Shown here one piece after another: positions 1-9,330 of a stretch of 35,174 bases of DNA. Position 1 is the stretch's first letter, and every line of letters starts with the position of its first letter. Source of the DNA: Richelia sp. SL_2_1 (lineage in GTDB: Bacteria; Cyanobacteriota; Cyanobacteriia; Cyanobacteriales; Nostocaceae). The notes under the pieces were generated by a model. That model saw nothing but the letters and a program-made list of their open reading frames with translations, was not told the origin of the DNA and ran no database searches. Location: the NCBI GenBank assembly GCA_012033205.1, contig JAAUSO010000063.1, positions 1 through 35,174 of the forward strand. The letters are read 5' to 3'. The position numbers were made by a program, and so were the translations under genes.

Positions 1-2304
1 ATTTACTTCAGTAATATTACTTTCTTCGATAGTATTATCATTTACCGATACTTCGGTAACATCTGTAGTCAAAGATGCAGATTGCTCGGTTTGGGGTTCT
101 GCCCACAAATCCGTTGGTGAAGTTTCTTGATCTACTTCTGCTTCTGCTTCTACATTCTTATTATCGTTCTCGGATGTTTCTTGATTATTCCACAACCCCG
201 AACTGACTGCGGCAATTCCTCCTAATGCTGCTGCTCCACCAGCTACAACACCTGTTGGAAAAGATGTGGATTGCTCGGTTTCCGGATTTCCCCACAAATC
301 CCCAGGTGAAATTTCTTGCTCATCTTCCGTAATATTACTATTATCAAGAGTCTCATCATTTACCGATATTTCTGTTACACCTGACGGTTGTTCAGTTTCC
401 GGTGTCTGCCAAACATCTGGTAATTGAGAATAGCCGGTTTTTGGCTCAACTTCTGCTGCTTCATCTCCCACAACAGCCGAATTATCAGCAGGTAATGTTT
501 CGTCTACGGCTGATTCTGAAACATCCTTACCAGTTAGTTTCGATTTAATTCTAGCCGCACCAGCCGCAGCCGCACCACCAAGAGCAAAATTACCCAACCA
601 GTTACTTGTGGAACTACTCGGTAATTCTTCTTGGGGAACAACATTATTCTCAACATTATTATGATCAACTTCAGCGGTATTATCTGCTTCTGTCGGCGGT
701 ATTTCCTCGTCAATTGGGGTAGAAATTCGCGGTAATGAATGATAAGAACTATTAACCACAGCAGCTGGTGCTTCTAAATCTAATCCAGTATCGGGAATAT
801 CGGGTTGCTGAAAATCCGGTGTATCCAAAGACAATTCGGAAGCAGATTCAACGGACGATGTATCTTGCTGATTTCTCGAAGCTGCTGCGGCTCCTAATCC
901 AGCGATTCCCAATGCTCCTAACCCCAATCCTGCTGTATTTATTCCCGATGCACCGGGTTCAACAGGTGTAGTCGCAACAGGTTCCCCTACAGCATTGCTT
1001 GCACTTGTAGTCTGGGGAGTGAAGGGAGGAGGAGAATCATCTGGTAATACACCCCTAGTAACAGTATCATCTTCCTGAGACCTGCGTCTTCCCAACAACC
1101 ACCACAGCACCAATGCACCGAGAACTGCCGCAGGAAATAAAATCCACCACCAAGGTATTGTTTTTCCTTCAGCAACTTCAGTAGAAACACCAGCACTCTC
1201 TCCGGGTACAAATGCTTGGTTGTCATTATTAACGCTACTGGAAGTTGATGTATTGGTTGCGGTTTCTACACCTTCGGTTGCTGTACTGTTGTTATCGGTG
1301 GTGTTATCAGTAGTCGCTTGAGTATTTCCCGGAGTTGTGACTGCACCGGGAGTAGTTGTAGCTGTGGTATTTGCATCACCGGAAATGGCTTGAGCAACAG
1401 TTTGAGCAACCGAGAAGGCTTCTTCTTCTCTAGCTGCTTGTAAAGCTTCCTGCCCTGGTGTTGCTGTTGCAAAACCAACAAAGTTTTTCACTGCTTCCGG
1501 GGGATTTCTCCGGAAAACGTAAACCAGCGGCTGGGAGTAGGGATATCTGGCATCATCTGGTAAGGTTTTGTGCATACTTAAAATACGCACATTATCTAGT
1601 TTCGATACTTGATTGGCTAACACAAAACTGATACCATCATTACCCAACTCTTTGACAACTTCGGCTGGATCATCACTAACTAATTGAATCGCATTAGAAC
1701 CAGTTTTAAATGAATTGCCCTGGAAAAGTGGATAGTTGCGAAAAGCTTGGCGAGTATCGCTCATATCGGGACGATCAACAACCCGAATTTTACCTGAAGG
1801 TGCGCCAAGTTCTGACCAGTCGGTGATTTCTCCGCGATAAATTCTGGTAAACTGTTGATTGGTTAAATCGCCTTTAAAAGGATTATTCTTACCAACAACG
1901 ATCGCAATTTTCTCTCTTCGTAAACGTTGCTGTTCTAAACCTTGTTGTTCTTCTTCGGGGGTTAAACCGCGTCCAATCGCGGCAATATCTATCTTACCTT
2001 CTTGTAAAGCTTTGAGTGCATCATCAGTTCCATTACTAGCAAGTTGAACGTTGGTACCGGCATACTCTTTTTCAAAACGTTGTTTTAATGCTTGATTCGC
2101 TCTTGTCATGCTAGTAGAACCATCTACCCGAATTGTGGTTCCTTGAGGTACCGCAGTTGGTAGCCCAAAAGATGGAGTTTCGGTTGTTGATTGTGCCACT
2201 ACATAGTCCGATTTGAGAAAATTAATCATTACTGGTGTTGATGTCAACGCTAGTAATAAAGCCAAACGAACTATTGGATTTTTGTTTTTTTGTTTATGCC
2301 ACAT
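1..2304 (-). CDS. PstS-like substrate-binding protein with membrane anchor and repetitive tail (3' end off window)
   Basis: Reading is open from an ATG at 2304 to the left edge (768 codons), so the C-terminus is missing. Residues 1-38 look like a signal peptide ending near VVAQ. Residues about 45-310 resemble the phosphate-type periplasmic binding domain (PBP_like_2): IDIAAIGRGLTPEE, a stretch on iron/phosphate-type SBP pattern IYRGEITDWSELG, and RVVDRPDMSDTR. A Thr/Asn/Gln-rich linker follows, then one strong membrane helix at 385-405 (begins WWWILFPAAV, ends before GRRR). Beyond it lies an acidic, low-complexity tail with three Ala/Gly-rich stretches (about 455-475, 567-584, 681-704) and repeated units of the form D(L/V)W..PETEQ. 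The topology implied is an external binding domain with an internal acidic tail. No permease or ATPase gene is visible next to it, so a sensory or scaffold role is as likely as transport. No clear Shine-Dalgarno precedes the ATG. Confidence 0.75.
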   Translation of the reverse strand, partial: MWHKQKNKNPIVRLALLLALTSTPVMINFLKSDYVVAQSTTETPSFGLPTAVPQGTTIRVDGSTSMTRANQALKQRFEKEYAGTNVQLASNGTDDALKALQEGKIDIAAIGRGLTPEEEQQGLEQQRLRREKIAIVVGKNNPFKGDLTNQQFTRIYRGEITDWSELGAPSGKIRVVDRPDMSDTRQAFRNYPLFQGNSFKTGSNAIQLVSDDPAEVVKELGNDGISFVLANQVSKLDNVRILSMHKTLPDDARYPYSQPLVYVFRRNPPEAVKNFVGFATATPGQEALQAAREEEAFSVAQTVAQAISGDANTTATTTPGAVTTPGNTQATTDNTTDNNSTATEGVETATNTSTSSSVNNDNQAFVPGESAGVSTEVAEGKTIPWWWILFPAAVLGALVLWWLLGRRRSQEDDTVTRGVLPDDSPPPFTPQTTSASNAVGEPVATTPVEPGASGINTAGLGLGALGIAGLGAAAASRNQQDTSSVESASELSLDTPDFQQPDIPDTGLDLEAPAAVVNSSYHSLPRISTPIDEEIPPTEADNTAEVDHNNVENNVVPQEELPSSSTSNWLGNFALGGAAAAGAARIKSKLTGKDVSESAVDETLPADNSAVVGDEAAEVEPKTGYSQLPDVWQTPETEQPSGVTEISVNDETLDNSNITEDEQEISPGDLWGNPETEQSTSFPTGVVAGGAAALGGIAAVSSGLWNNQETSENDNKNVEAEAEVDQETSPTDLWAEPQTEQSASLTTDVTEVSVNDNTIEESNITEVN

Positions 2305-2892
2305 ATGCCCAATTTGTATAGTAGAGAAAACAACTTACCAGCCAGCAGTCAAAAGCATGAGATTTATTCGCAGATTTTTCCGATTTCTGTGCAGAAAACG
2401 CCCCGCTACACATCCTGTGTTATGTTGTTCTTAAGCACTTAATTTAGAGATATTTATTTTAATAGAGATTGATTGAATCAACTCTACCGTGCTAAGAGAT
2501 AATAATGAACTCGTGCTTATCTTTTCTTAAAGTATCTACAATTACCTCTATTGCATAAATATTATTTTAGTTATTTTAAAATATTTTAAATATTTCAAAT
2601 ATTTCAAATATCTTTGAATTTTGCATACAGAAGTATTTAAGTACTCAATTTAGAGATGATTCCTGAATAATAAAACCTCAATTAAGATTATATATTTTGA
2701 ATTTTGGCAATTGTTACCATAATCAATTTTTATACTCCAATGATCAAAACCATTTACTTAAAGTTAAGTTACCTCAAACAAACAAATAATACTAGTGTCT
2801 GAACTACAGTGACGATTAATTGGGTAATGGGTAATGGGTAATGGGTTTAATTTTTATTTTGTTCCCTCTTCCCTATTCCCTCTTCCCTCTCA
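2305..2892. other. Intergenic region, AT-rich
   Basis: Nearly 600 bases between two minus-strand genes, strongly AT-rich with short ATATTT/AAATATTTCAAAT repeats near 2570-2615. It should hold the promoter of the binding-protein gene at its left end. I see no convincing gene. The right end is the tandem repeat described separately. Confidence 0.6.
2821..2890. repeat. Heptamer tandem repeats (STRR type)
   Basis: Three units of GGGTAAT, then TTCCCTC/TTCCCTA units, ending two bases before the stop codon of the kinase gene that follows on the minus strand. This is the short tandemly repeated repetitive sequence class known from filamentous cyanobacteria. Confidence 0.8.
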
Positions 2893-5817
2893 TTAACTTT
2901 TAACTTTCAACTTAACAATAAAACTTGCACCCTTACCAGGTTCACTGTTGGCTGTAATAGTTCCTTGATGTCGCTCAACTATTTTGCGACAGATAGCTAA
3001 ACCGATACCCGTACCTTGGTATTCTGTGCGTCCGTGGAGTCGTTGAAAGACGTTAAATATCTTGCCTAAGTATTTTTCGTCAAAACCAATACCGTTATCT
3101 TCTACGACGATTTCACAGTAATCAGAGCTAAGCTGTTGATTTGTAAAGATTCTGCTATAAATTTTTACTAATGGTGGCTCTGTTTTTAAGTGGAATTTCA
3201 GAGCATTTCCGATTAAGTTTTGTAGCAATTGACGCATCTGGAGTGGATCGGCTTCGATGGTAGGTAGTTCACCGATTTCGATCCGCGCTTTAGTTTGCGC
3301 GATAACTATTTCTAAGTCGGATAATACTTCATGAGTTACCTGTGCCAGATTTACCTGTACAAAAGGTTGTGCTTTGGTGGTTAGTCGCGAAAGGGTGAGT
3401 AAATCTTCAATCAAAGCCTGCATTCTTTGGGCTGCATTTTCCATTCGTTGCAGATAGTCGTATCCCTTATCTGTTAAGGCATTTTCGCAGGTGGCTTTGA
3501 GGCGATCGCCAAATGCGATAATTTTACGCAATGGTTCTTGTAAGTCGTGGGATGCAATAAAAGCAAATTGTTGTAATTCTTCGTTGGAGCGAGTCAATTC
3601 TTCTCGTTGACGGGTTTCTTGTTCTAACATTTTAGCTTGGGAAGCAGCTATACCCATTTGGTCGGCTAATTGTTTTAATAGTTCGCTTTCCCATTCATTC
3701 CATTCACGAGGACTACCACATTGATGAGCAATTAGCAATCCCCAAAGTTGGTTTTGCCTGATAATCGGAACTACCAAGTTAGCTTTTACACTAAATCTTT
3801 TGAGTAATTCTACATGACAAGGTTGGATATCGGCTTGCTCGATATCAGTAATGGCGCTAATCCTTCCTTGGCGGTATTTTTCGATATATTCTTTGCCAAA
3901 ACAAGGATCATTAATCTTCTGTCCATAAACTACGGGTAAACCCGGAACTACTGCTTCTTTAACGACTACTATGGAACCATCACTAAATATTCGCAGAATT
4001 AATACACGATCGGCATGAAGTAATTTCTGTACTTCCGTAACGCTGGTTTGGAGAATTTGATCGATTTGTAGGGAAGTGCGAATCTTGAGAGTGACATCAG
4101 CGAATAATTGCGATCGCAAGTTTTGCCGTATCAGTTCTTCTTGTACGCGCTTACGTTCAGTAACATCCGTATGAGAACCCGCCATCCGTACTACATTGCC
4201 ATCTGCGTCCCATAATGCTTTACCCCGATCTAAAATCCATTTATAAGTTCCATCTTTACAGCGAACGCGATGCTCAGTAATATAAAAGGGTATTTTATTG
4301 TCAAAATGGTTTTGAATCGTTTGCATGACTCGATCAATATCTTCAGGATGCACCCGACTTGACCATTCATCTAAATTATTTTTGATCTCTTGATCGGCAT
4401 AACCGAGCATTTCTTTCCAGCGAGTCGAGAAAAAAACTTGATCAGTTTTGACATTCCAATCCCAAATGCCATCATTAGTACCTTTGACTGCTAATTGCCA
4501 ACGCTGTTCGCTTTCTCTGAGGGCATTTTCCATCCGTTGACGTTCGATGGCTGTAGCTAAAACATTCGCGATTGCTTGTAAAAAAAATGTATCGTCTGTG
4601 CTAAATGTACGCTGTTTTGTGGTATGCGCTGCCAAAATCCCAAAAGGGCTTTCTTTACCGTGAATAATTACCGATAATCCGCTAACTACATTGTGTTCTA
4701 ACAATAATTGTGGTCCTTGAAAGCGGGTTTCATTGATTAAATCTTCCACAATTACAGCTTCTGGCGAATTAATAGTATAACCAGCTTGAGAATTTTCGGC
4801 AGCATTTATGATCTCTGTTCCCACAACTCCAGAATGCCAACCCACACCAAAGCGCAACAGTAACTCATTACCCCCTGGCAATAATTCCAAGATTTTGGAA
4901 TATTCTACATCAAGACATTGGGCAATGCACTTAACAGCTTGCTGCATCAACGTATCTAAATCCATTCGGGCTAGTGCTGCTTGAGAAAGTTCAGCAACCA
5001 ATGCTTGTTGACTAGCATGAACTTCCAAAGCTTCCTGTGCTGTTTTACTAGCAGTAATATCCATATCAATTCCCGACATTCGCACAGCTTTTCCAGAGGA
5101 ATTACGAAAAATTAAACCTTGAGAACCCAACCAGCGAATAGTACCGTCGGGTAAAACTATACGATATTCAATATTGTATTCTCCTCCTTCTTCAATCGCA
5201 CTGTGCAGCGCTCGATCGAGTAAATCTCTGTCTTGAGGATGAACAAAACTCAGAAAATTTTCGTAGGTTTGATTTACATTTAAACTTGCTTGCTCAAATA
5301 ATGTTCTAATAATATCCGACCAAATTATCTTATTAGTAACAATATCCCAATCCCAAACGCCCATATGAGCAGCCGACAATGCAATTCTTAATTGTGCTTC
5401 GTGCCACCTTGCTTGTTCCGTTTGCTGCCGCAATTTTTTCATTGTGTGATGAGCTTCTAATAAACGATGCACCCGTTGACGTAATACCAACCACTGAATC
5501 GGTTTAGTAATATAATCGGTAGCACCAGCATTAAAAGCTTTTTCTACGGAACTTTCTTCATAAAGAGCAGTAATAATTAATATCGGGATATCTTCCCCCC
5601 CAGGAAGTTGACGCAAACGCTCACAACATTTAAAACCATCCATCTGTGGCATTAAAGCATCGAGCAAAACCATATCTGGTTGTAATTGAGTATAGACTGT
5701 CAAAGCCTCTTCCCCATTAATTGCTTCAGCTACCGAATATCCCGCCGATTTCAGCAATTCCCGCAACTGCATCCGCGTTAAACGATCATCATCTACAACT
5801 AGGATTAGATTTGTCAT
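2893..5817 (-). CDS. Histidine kinase REC-PAS-GAF-PAS-GAF(cyanobacteriochrome-like)-HisKA-HATPase
   Basis: A 974-residue cytosolic sensor kinase with no membrane segment. Domains: receiver 1-122 (acidic pocket D9-D11, phosphoacceptor D53, K105); PAS_3-type 145-262; GAF 272-428; PAS_3-type 435-560; GAF 570-725; HisKA with phospho-His H757 in SHDLQEPL; HATPase with N871, DNGIGF (907-912) and GTGIGL (935-940). The second GAF has the features of a cyanobacteriochrome: DPCF at 637-640 and Cys-His at 667-668, followed by LVVPI and LWGLLIAHQC. The two cysteines are 28 residues apart, the spacing remembered for DXCF photoreceptors such as TePixJ. The first GAF lacks both. The kinase core is complete, so activity is expected. 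An N-terminal receiver suggests that it is also an acceptor from another kinase, perhaps the hybrid kinase just upstream. Bilin binding is an inference from motif and spacing. Confidence 0.93.
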   Translation of the reverse strand: MTNLILVVDDDRLTRMQLRELLKSAGYSVAEAINGEEALTVYTQLQPDMVLLDALMPQMDGFKCCERLRQLPGGEDIPILIITALYEESSVEKAFNAGATDYITKPIQWLVLRQRVHRLLEAHHTMKKLRQQTEQARWHEAQLRIALSAAHMGVWDWDIVTNKIIWSDIIRTLFEQASLNVNQTYENFLSFVHPQDRDLLDRALHSAIEEGGEYNIEYRIVLPDGTIRWLGSQGLIFRNSSGKAVRMSGIDMDITASKTAQEALEVHASQQALVAELSQAALARMDLDTLMQQAVKCIAQCLDVEYSKILELLPGGNELLLRFGVGWHSGVVGTEIINAAENSQAGYTINSPEAVIVEDLINETRFQGPQLLLEHNVVSGLSVIIHGKESPFGILAAHTTKQRTFSTDDTFFLQAIANVLATAIERQRMENALRESEQRWQLAVKGTNDGIWDWNVKTDQVFFSTRWKEMLGYADQEIKNNLDEWSSRVHPEDIDRVMQTIQNHFDNKIPFYITEHRVRCKDGTYKWILDRGKALWDADGNVVRMAGSHTDVTERKRVQEELIRQNLRSQLFADVTLKIRTSLQIDQILQTSVTEVQKLLHADRVLILRIFSDGSIVVVKEAVVPGLPVVYGQKINDPCFGKEYIEKYRQGRISAITDIEQADIQPCHVELLKRFSVKANLVVPIIRQNQLWGLLIAHQCGSPREWNEWESELLKQLADQMGIAASQAKMLEQETRQREELTRSNEELQQFAFIASHDLQEPLRKIIAFGDRLKATCENALTDKGYDYLQRMENAAQRMQALIEDLLTLSRLTTKAQPFVQVNLAQVTHEVLSDLEIVIAQTKARIEIGELPTIEADPLQMRQLLQNLIGNALKFHLKTEPPLVKIYSRIFTNQQLSSDYCEIVVEDNGIGFDEKYLGKIFNVFQRLHGRTEYQGTGIGLAICRKIVERHQGTITANSEPGKGASFIVKLKVKS

Positions 5818-5920
5818 GACAGTGGACAGTGGACAGTGGACAGTTGACAGTTGACAGTGGACAGTTGACCTTTAACCTTTAACCTTTAACCTTTAACCTA
5901 TAACCTATAACCTATAACCT
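5818..5920. repeat. Heptamer tandem repeats between two kinase genes
   Basis: Units of GGACAGT/TTGACAG run into units of CTTTAAC and then CTATAAC, filling the whole gap between the start codon of one kinase gene and the stop codon of the next. Two repeat families are joined without other sequence. Confidence 0.85.
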
Positions 5921-7027
5921 TTATTTTAAAACCGAATGCAAAGTCGTTAATAACTCCCGTGCAGTATATGGTTTGGGTAAAAAAGCTGTATATTTAGAAG
6001 CTTTTTCATTCATATTTTGTTCATTGGTTGGTAGCCCGCTGACAGCAATCATGCGTAAACTAGGATTCATTCGATGTAATGTCTTGATGGTAGTTGTACC
6101 ATCCATATTAGGCATCATCATATCAACTATTGCTGCACGAATTTGATTTTTATGCTGAGCATAAAGTGCCACTGCTTCAATTCCATCATTAGCAGTCATT
6201 GCTTGATAATTGTGCTGTTCTAAAGAAGTTGAAGTAATATCTCTAATTGACGGTTCGTCATCAACAACTAAAATTAATTCTCCATTTCCTACAGGTGTTG
6301 TCAAACATTCAGTTATTTGGATTGCATTGCTTTGGGCTATTGGTAAGTAAGCTTCAAATTTCGTTCCTTTACCTACAGCACTAGATACATTAATAAATCC
6401 GTTATGACCTTTAATAATCCCGATGACGGTGGATAAACCTAATCCTGTACCTTTACCAAATTCTTTGGTTGTGAAAAAAGGCTCAAAAATTCTATCCAAG
6501 AATTCTGGAGTAATACCAATGCCCGTATCGGCAACGCTAATAACTACATAAGAACCAACTTTAGCATCAAGGTGCATTTTGGCATAGTTATCATCAATTA
6601 TAATATTTTCGGCACAAATAGTTAACTTGCCGCCGTCTGGCATTGCATCACGAGCATTTAGACACAAATTCATTAATACTTGATGTAATTGGGTATTATC
6701 GCCGGATATATGCCATAAATCTTCTTGAATAGACTGATTAAATACAATCGATTTGGGAAAAGTTTGTTCGACAATCTGCTTCATTTCCCGAATTAATTCT
6801 TTCACCTGAATGATAGTGCGATCGCCCTCGATTCCTCTGGCAAATGACAACACTTGTTTTACTAGATTAGCACCGCGTTTGGCGTTGTTTTCGACGATTT
6901 CCAACATGGAAATTTCTTTGTCGTTACGACTTTTATTTCTGAGCAACTGTACTGACATTAAAATCGGTGAAAGTACGTTGTTCAAATCGTGAGCAATCCC
7001 ACTGGCTAAAGTACCAATACTTTCCAT
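5921..7027 (-). CDS. Hybrid kinase C-terminal half: HisKA-HATPase-REC (in -1 frame to the sensor half)
   Basis: The open frame holds HisKA with H13 in GIAHDLNN, HATPase with N124, VADTGIGI (D167) and GKGTGLGL, and a receiver domain from about 250 (D256, D257, phosphoacceptor D302, K352). The first ATG lies inside the first helix of the dimerisation domain. The same frame continues upstream of it with KELEKQFLRAQR, the usual start of that helix, so this half is not a natural stand-alone protein. It is the continuation of the sensor ORF 7054-8727, with a -1 frame change at the A7 tract. A Shine-Dalgarno sequence before ATG 7027 is lacking. The joined product would be about 930 residues: GAF-PAS-PAS-PAS-HisKA-HATPase-REC. 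Confidence 0.9.
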   Translation of the reverse strand: MESIGTLASGIAHDLNNVLSPILMSVQLLRNKSRNDKEISMLEIVENNAKRGANLVKQVLSFARGIEGDRTIIQVKELIREMKQIVEQTFPKSIVFNQSIQEDLWHISGDNTQLHQVLMNLCLNARDAMPDGGKLTICAENIIIDDNYAKMHLDAKVGSYVVISVADTGIGITPEFLDRIFEPFFTTKEFGKGTGLGLSTVIGIIKGHNGFINVSSAVGKGTKFEAYLPIAQSNAIQITECLTTPVGNGELILVVDDEPSIRDITSTSLEQHNYQAMTANDGIEAVALYAQHKNQIRAAIVDMMMPNMDGTTTIKTLHRMNPSLRMIAVSGLPTNEQNMNEKASKYTAFLPKPYTARELLTTLHSVLK

Positions 7028-7053
7028 GCGTTGAGCGCGTAAAAACTGCTTTT

Positions 7054-8727
7054 CTAATTCTTTTTTTGGGTAATATCTGTATCAACAGTTAAGATAGATT
7101 TGGGTCGTTGACGCTCATCTCTAACTAAAGTCCAACGACTTTCTACAATAATTTCCTTACCTGATTTACCGATTTTTTTTAATTCACCTTGCCACGAATC
7201 ATGTATTAATACTTCATGATAAATATCTTGACACTTAGATGAGAAAACTTCCGGTTTTAAAAGTTCATAAGCATTTTGATTTATAGCTTCCTCTTCTGTC
7301 CAACCATAAACTTTCTCTGCACTTTTATTCCACAGTAAAATTTTGTGAGATAAATCTCGCATGATAATAGCGTCTGTTGCAATATCTAACAATGCTGCTT
7401 GCTCGCGTATTTGATGCTCTGTATGCTTACGGCTAGTAACATTTTCAAACATATATAGCCGCGCAAAATCTTGGTTATCCTGATTGTGAATTACTCTGGA
7501 AAAACGACGAATAGTTAGACCATCAGGTAATAAAATTTCATCTTCACAAATACATTTTTCAATCAAATCTGGTTGGCAAATTTTCACAAATCCTGGAAAT
7601 TGAGATGTTAATTCGCAGCATTCTGCCACAATATCTTTGTGTTTTAGTTCGCCACTTTCTACTCGTTCTTTTAAATACTCGATACTCCAGATTTCATAAA
7701 AACTTTGATTTGCATATAAAATCTTCCCAGTTCGTTTTTCTACTACATAAAACCCCAGGGGTGAAACGCTGGTTATCGAACGTAAAAGTGTTTCGTTCCA
7801 ACGTAATTTTTCTTCTGCTTCCTTACGTTGGGTAATATCATCAACTAAATAAGCAAATCTCTGATGTTCCGCAGAATTTGCAATGAGAGATACTTTCGCT
7901 TTTAGCCATTTCCTACCATCATTTGTATCGTAAGGATACTCAAAAGTTATAGAAGATTGAGTGCGTTCTGTTTGATGATAAAAATCAATCCATTGCTCGA
8001 TCAACTGCCGTGAAATTCCCATCTCGCTGACAAAACAGTTTTGCATTTCTTCTGGAGTCAAACCCAAAAATTTCGCAGCCGCATTATTACCAGAAAGATG
8101 CAAAATATTATCGTCCCGCACTTCAACAATTCCCATCATCATCGGTGCGCTATCAAAAAAACTTTTGATGATACTTTCGCTTTCATCTAATGCTATTTTT
8201 GCTTGCTCGTATTCTTGTTTGATATCTATTAATTTATTTAAAGTTGTTTGTATTTCTAACTGCTTGATTACCAAACGACTAATCGCTTCTAAAGATTTTA
8301 TTTGTTCGCAATTAATCGAACGTGATACCATATCGATCGCGCATAAAGTTCCTACTACCTGCCCTTGAGGTGTTACTAAGGGTATACCAGCATAAAACCT
8401 GACATATGGTTCCGAAATAACCACAGGATTAGTGGCAAACCGCTCGTCAGCTAAAGTATCGGGAATAATTAAACTCTCACCCAAAGTCACACACAAAGAA
8501 CAAAACCCAATATTTCTGGGCATTTCTGATGCGCTCAACCCCACCGTTGCTTTGAACCATTGACGATTAGCATCAACGAAATTAATCAAAGCAATCGGTG
8601 TTCCTGCCACTTGCTTGGTTAACAAAACCAAATCATCAAAAGCTTGTTCCGGTGAAGTATCAAGAACTTTATACTCATATAAAGCTTTTAACCGTAATGC
8701 TTCATTTTGAAAAACCTTCTTATCCAT
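7054..8727 (-). CDS. Hybrid kinase N-terminal half: GAF-PAS-PAS-PAS sensor (stops just before HisKA)
   Basis: A 557-residue soluble sensor piece. Residues about 20-165 are a GAF domain of the kind with IGFCSLCV and FYAGIPLVTPQGQVVGTLCAID. PAS domains follow at about 190-305, 310-435 and 440-555, each ending in the usual D(I/V)T linker (VDDITQRKEAEE, ENVTSRKHTE, DTDITQKK). Translation ends at TAG two codons after the A7 tract, exactly where a kinase domain would begin. The kinase and receiver follow in the -1 frame in ORF 5921-7027. Ligands of the sensor domains cannot be told; no bilin-binding cysteine motif was seen in this GAF. The gene is divergent from moaE. Confidence 0.88.
   Translation of the reverse strand: MDKKVFQNEALRLKALYEYKVLDTSPEQAFDDLVLLTKQVAGTPIALINFVDANRQWFKATVGLSASEMPRNIGFCSLCVTLGESLIIPDTLADERFATNPVVISEPYVRFYAGIPLVTPQGQVVGTLCAIDMVSRSINCEQIKSLEAISRLVIKQLEIQTTLNKLIDIKQEYEQAKIALDESESIIKSFFDSAPMMMGIVEVRDDNILHLSGNNAAAKFLGLTPEEMQNCFVSEMGISRQLIEQWIDFYHQTERTQSSITFEYPYDTNDGRKWLKAKVSLIANSAEHQRFAYLVDDITQRKEAEEKLRWNETLLRSITSVSPLGFYVVEKRTGKILYANQSFYEIWSIEYLKERVESGELKHKDIVAECCELTSQFPGFVKICQPDLIEKCICEDEILLPDGLTIRRFSRVIHNQDNQDFARLYMFENVTSRKHTEHQIREQAALLDIATDAIIMRDLSHKILLWNKSAEKVYGWTEEEAINQNAYELLKPEVFSSKCQDIYHEVLIHDSWQGELKKIGKSGKEIIVESRWTLVRDERQRPKSILTVDTDITQKKN
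7060..7067 (-). other. A7G tract: -1 frame junction (slippery heptamer A_AAA_AAG)
   Basis: On the minus strand the sensor frame reads CAA AAA AAG AAT TAG. The heptamer A_AAA_AAG lies in phase for -1 slippage (the dnaX-type site), and a -1 shift here leads directly into KELEKQFLRAQR of the kinase half. A missing eighth A, in the genome or in the read data, would have the same effect. No strong stimulatory hairpin is obvious downstream. Confidence 0.6.
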
Positions 8728-9330
8728 TAAATCTTTCCTACTATTGCTGAATTTTCTTTAGTTTGAGAAAAGCAAACTGCGATACAAGTTCATTAATAGA
8801 GAAAAATTATCAGAGGTGGTTTCGGAAGGCTACTTGCGAAAAACTGATTTGCTAACATCATACACAACTATATCCTCAGTTTGATTAAAGCTATGTGAGC
8901 TTATTCCTAATAAAAACAATTAATCATCTGAAGCTTCAACCAGGATAATTAATTTTCCGGGAAACAACTTCTGTAAAAGCCATTTATCTAAATTATCTAA
9001 ATTATTTACGACAGCAATATCGACAATTTAGTTACACAAACCATAGTAATATGCCTTAAGGTAGATATTATAATTCTGTTCATACTTCAGTATATTTACA
9101 CAAAAAATCTGTAAAATGCGTGTATTTCGGTATTTTATTCGATAAAATAAAAATAAATTAAAAATAAATTAAGAATAAATTAAAAATCAAATAAAAATAA
9201 ATTAAATTTAATTAAAAATCAAATAAAAATAAATTATTTAGTTATCGCTAGATTATTTATGTTTTTACTTTCTGGCTCTTGATTTACCGAAATCAAGGAC
9301 AATATACTTAAATGTTATTTAAAAAACCTA
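8728..9330. other. Divergent intergenic region with AT-rich simple repeats
   Basis: Lies between the sensor gene (minus) and moaE (plus), so it should carry both promoters. Positions 9131-9149 form an AT palindrome (TATTTTAT TCG ATAAAATA). From about 9145 to 9237 there is a purine-rich stretch of AAATAAATTAAAAAT-type units. I see no gene in it. Confidence 0.55.

Noticed and set aside
2213-2434. 73-codon plus-strand frame upstream of the binding-protein gene
   Set aside because: It overlaps the start of the binding-protein gene on the other strand and has no recognisable protein features.
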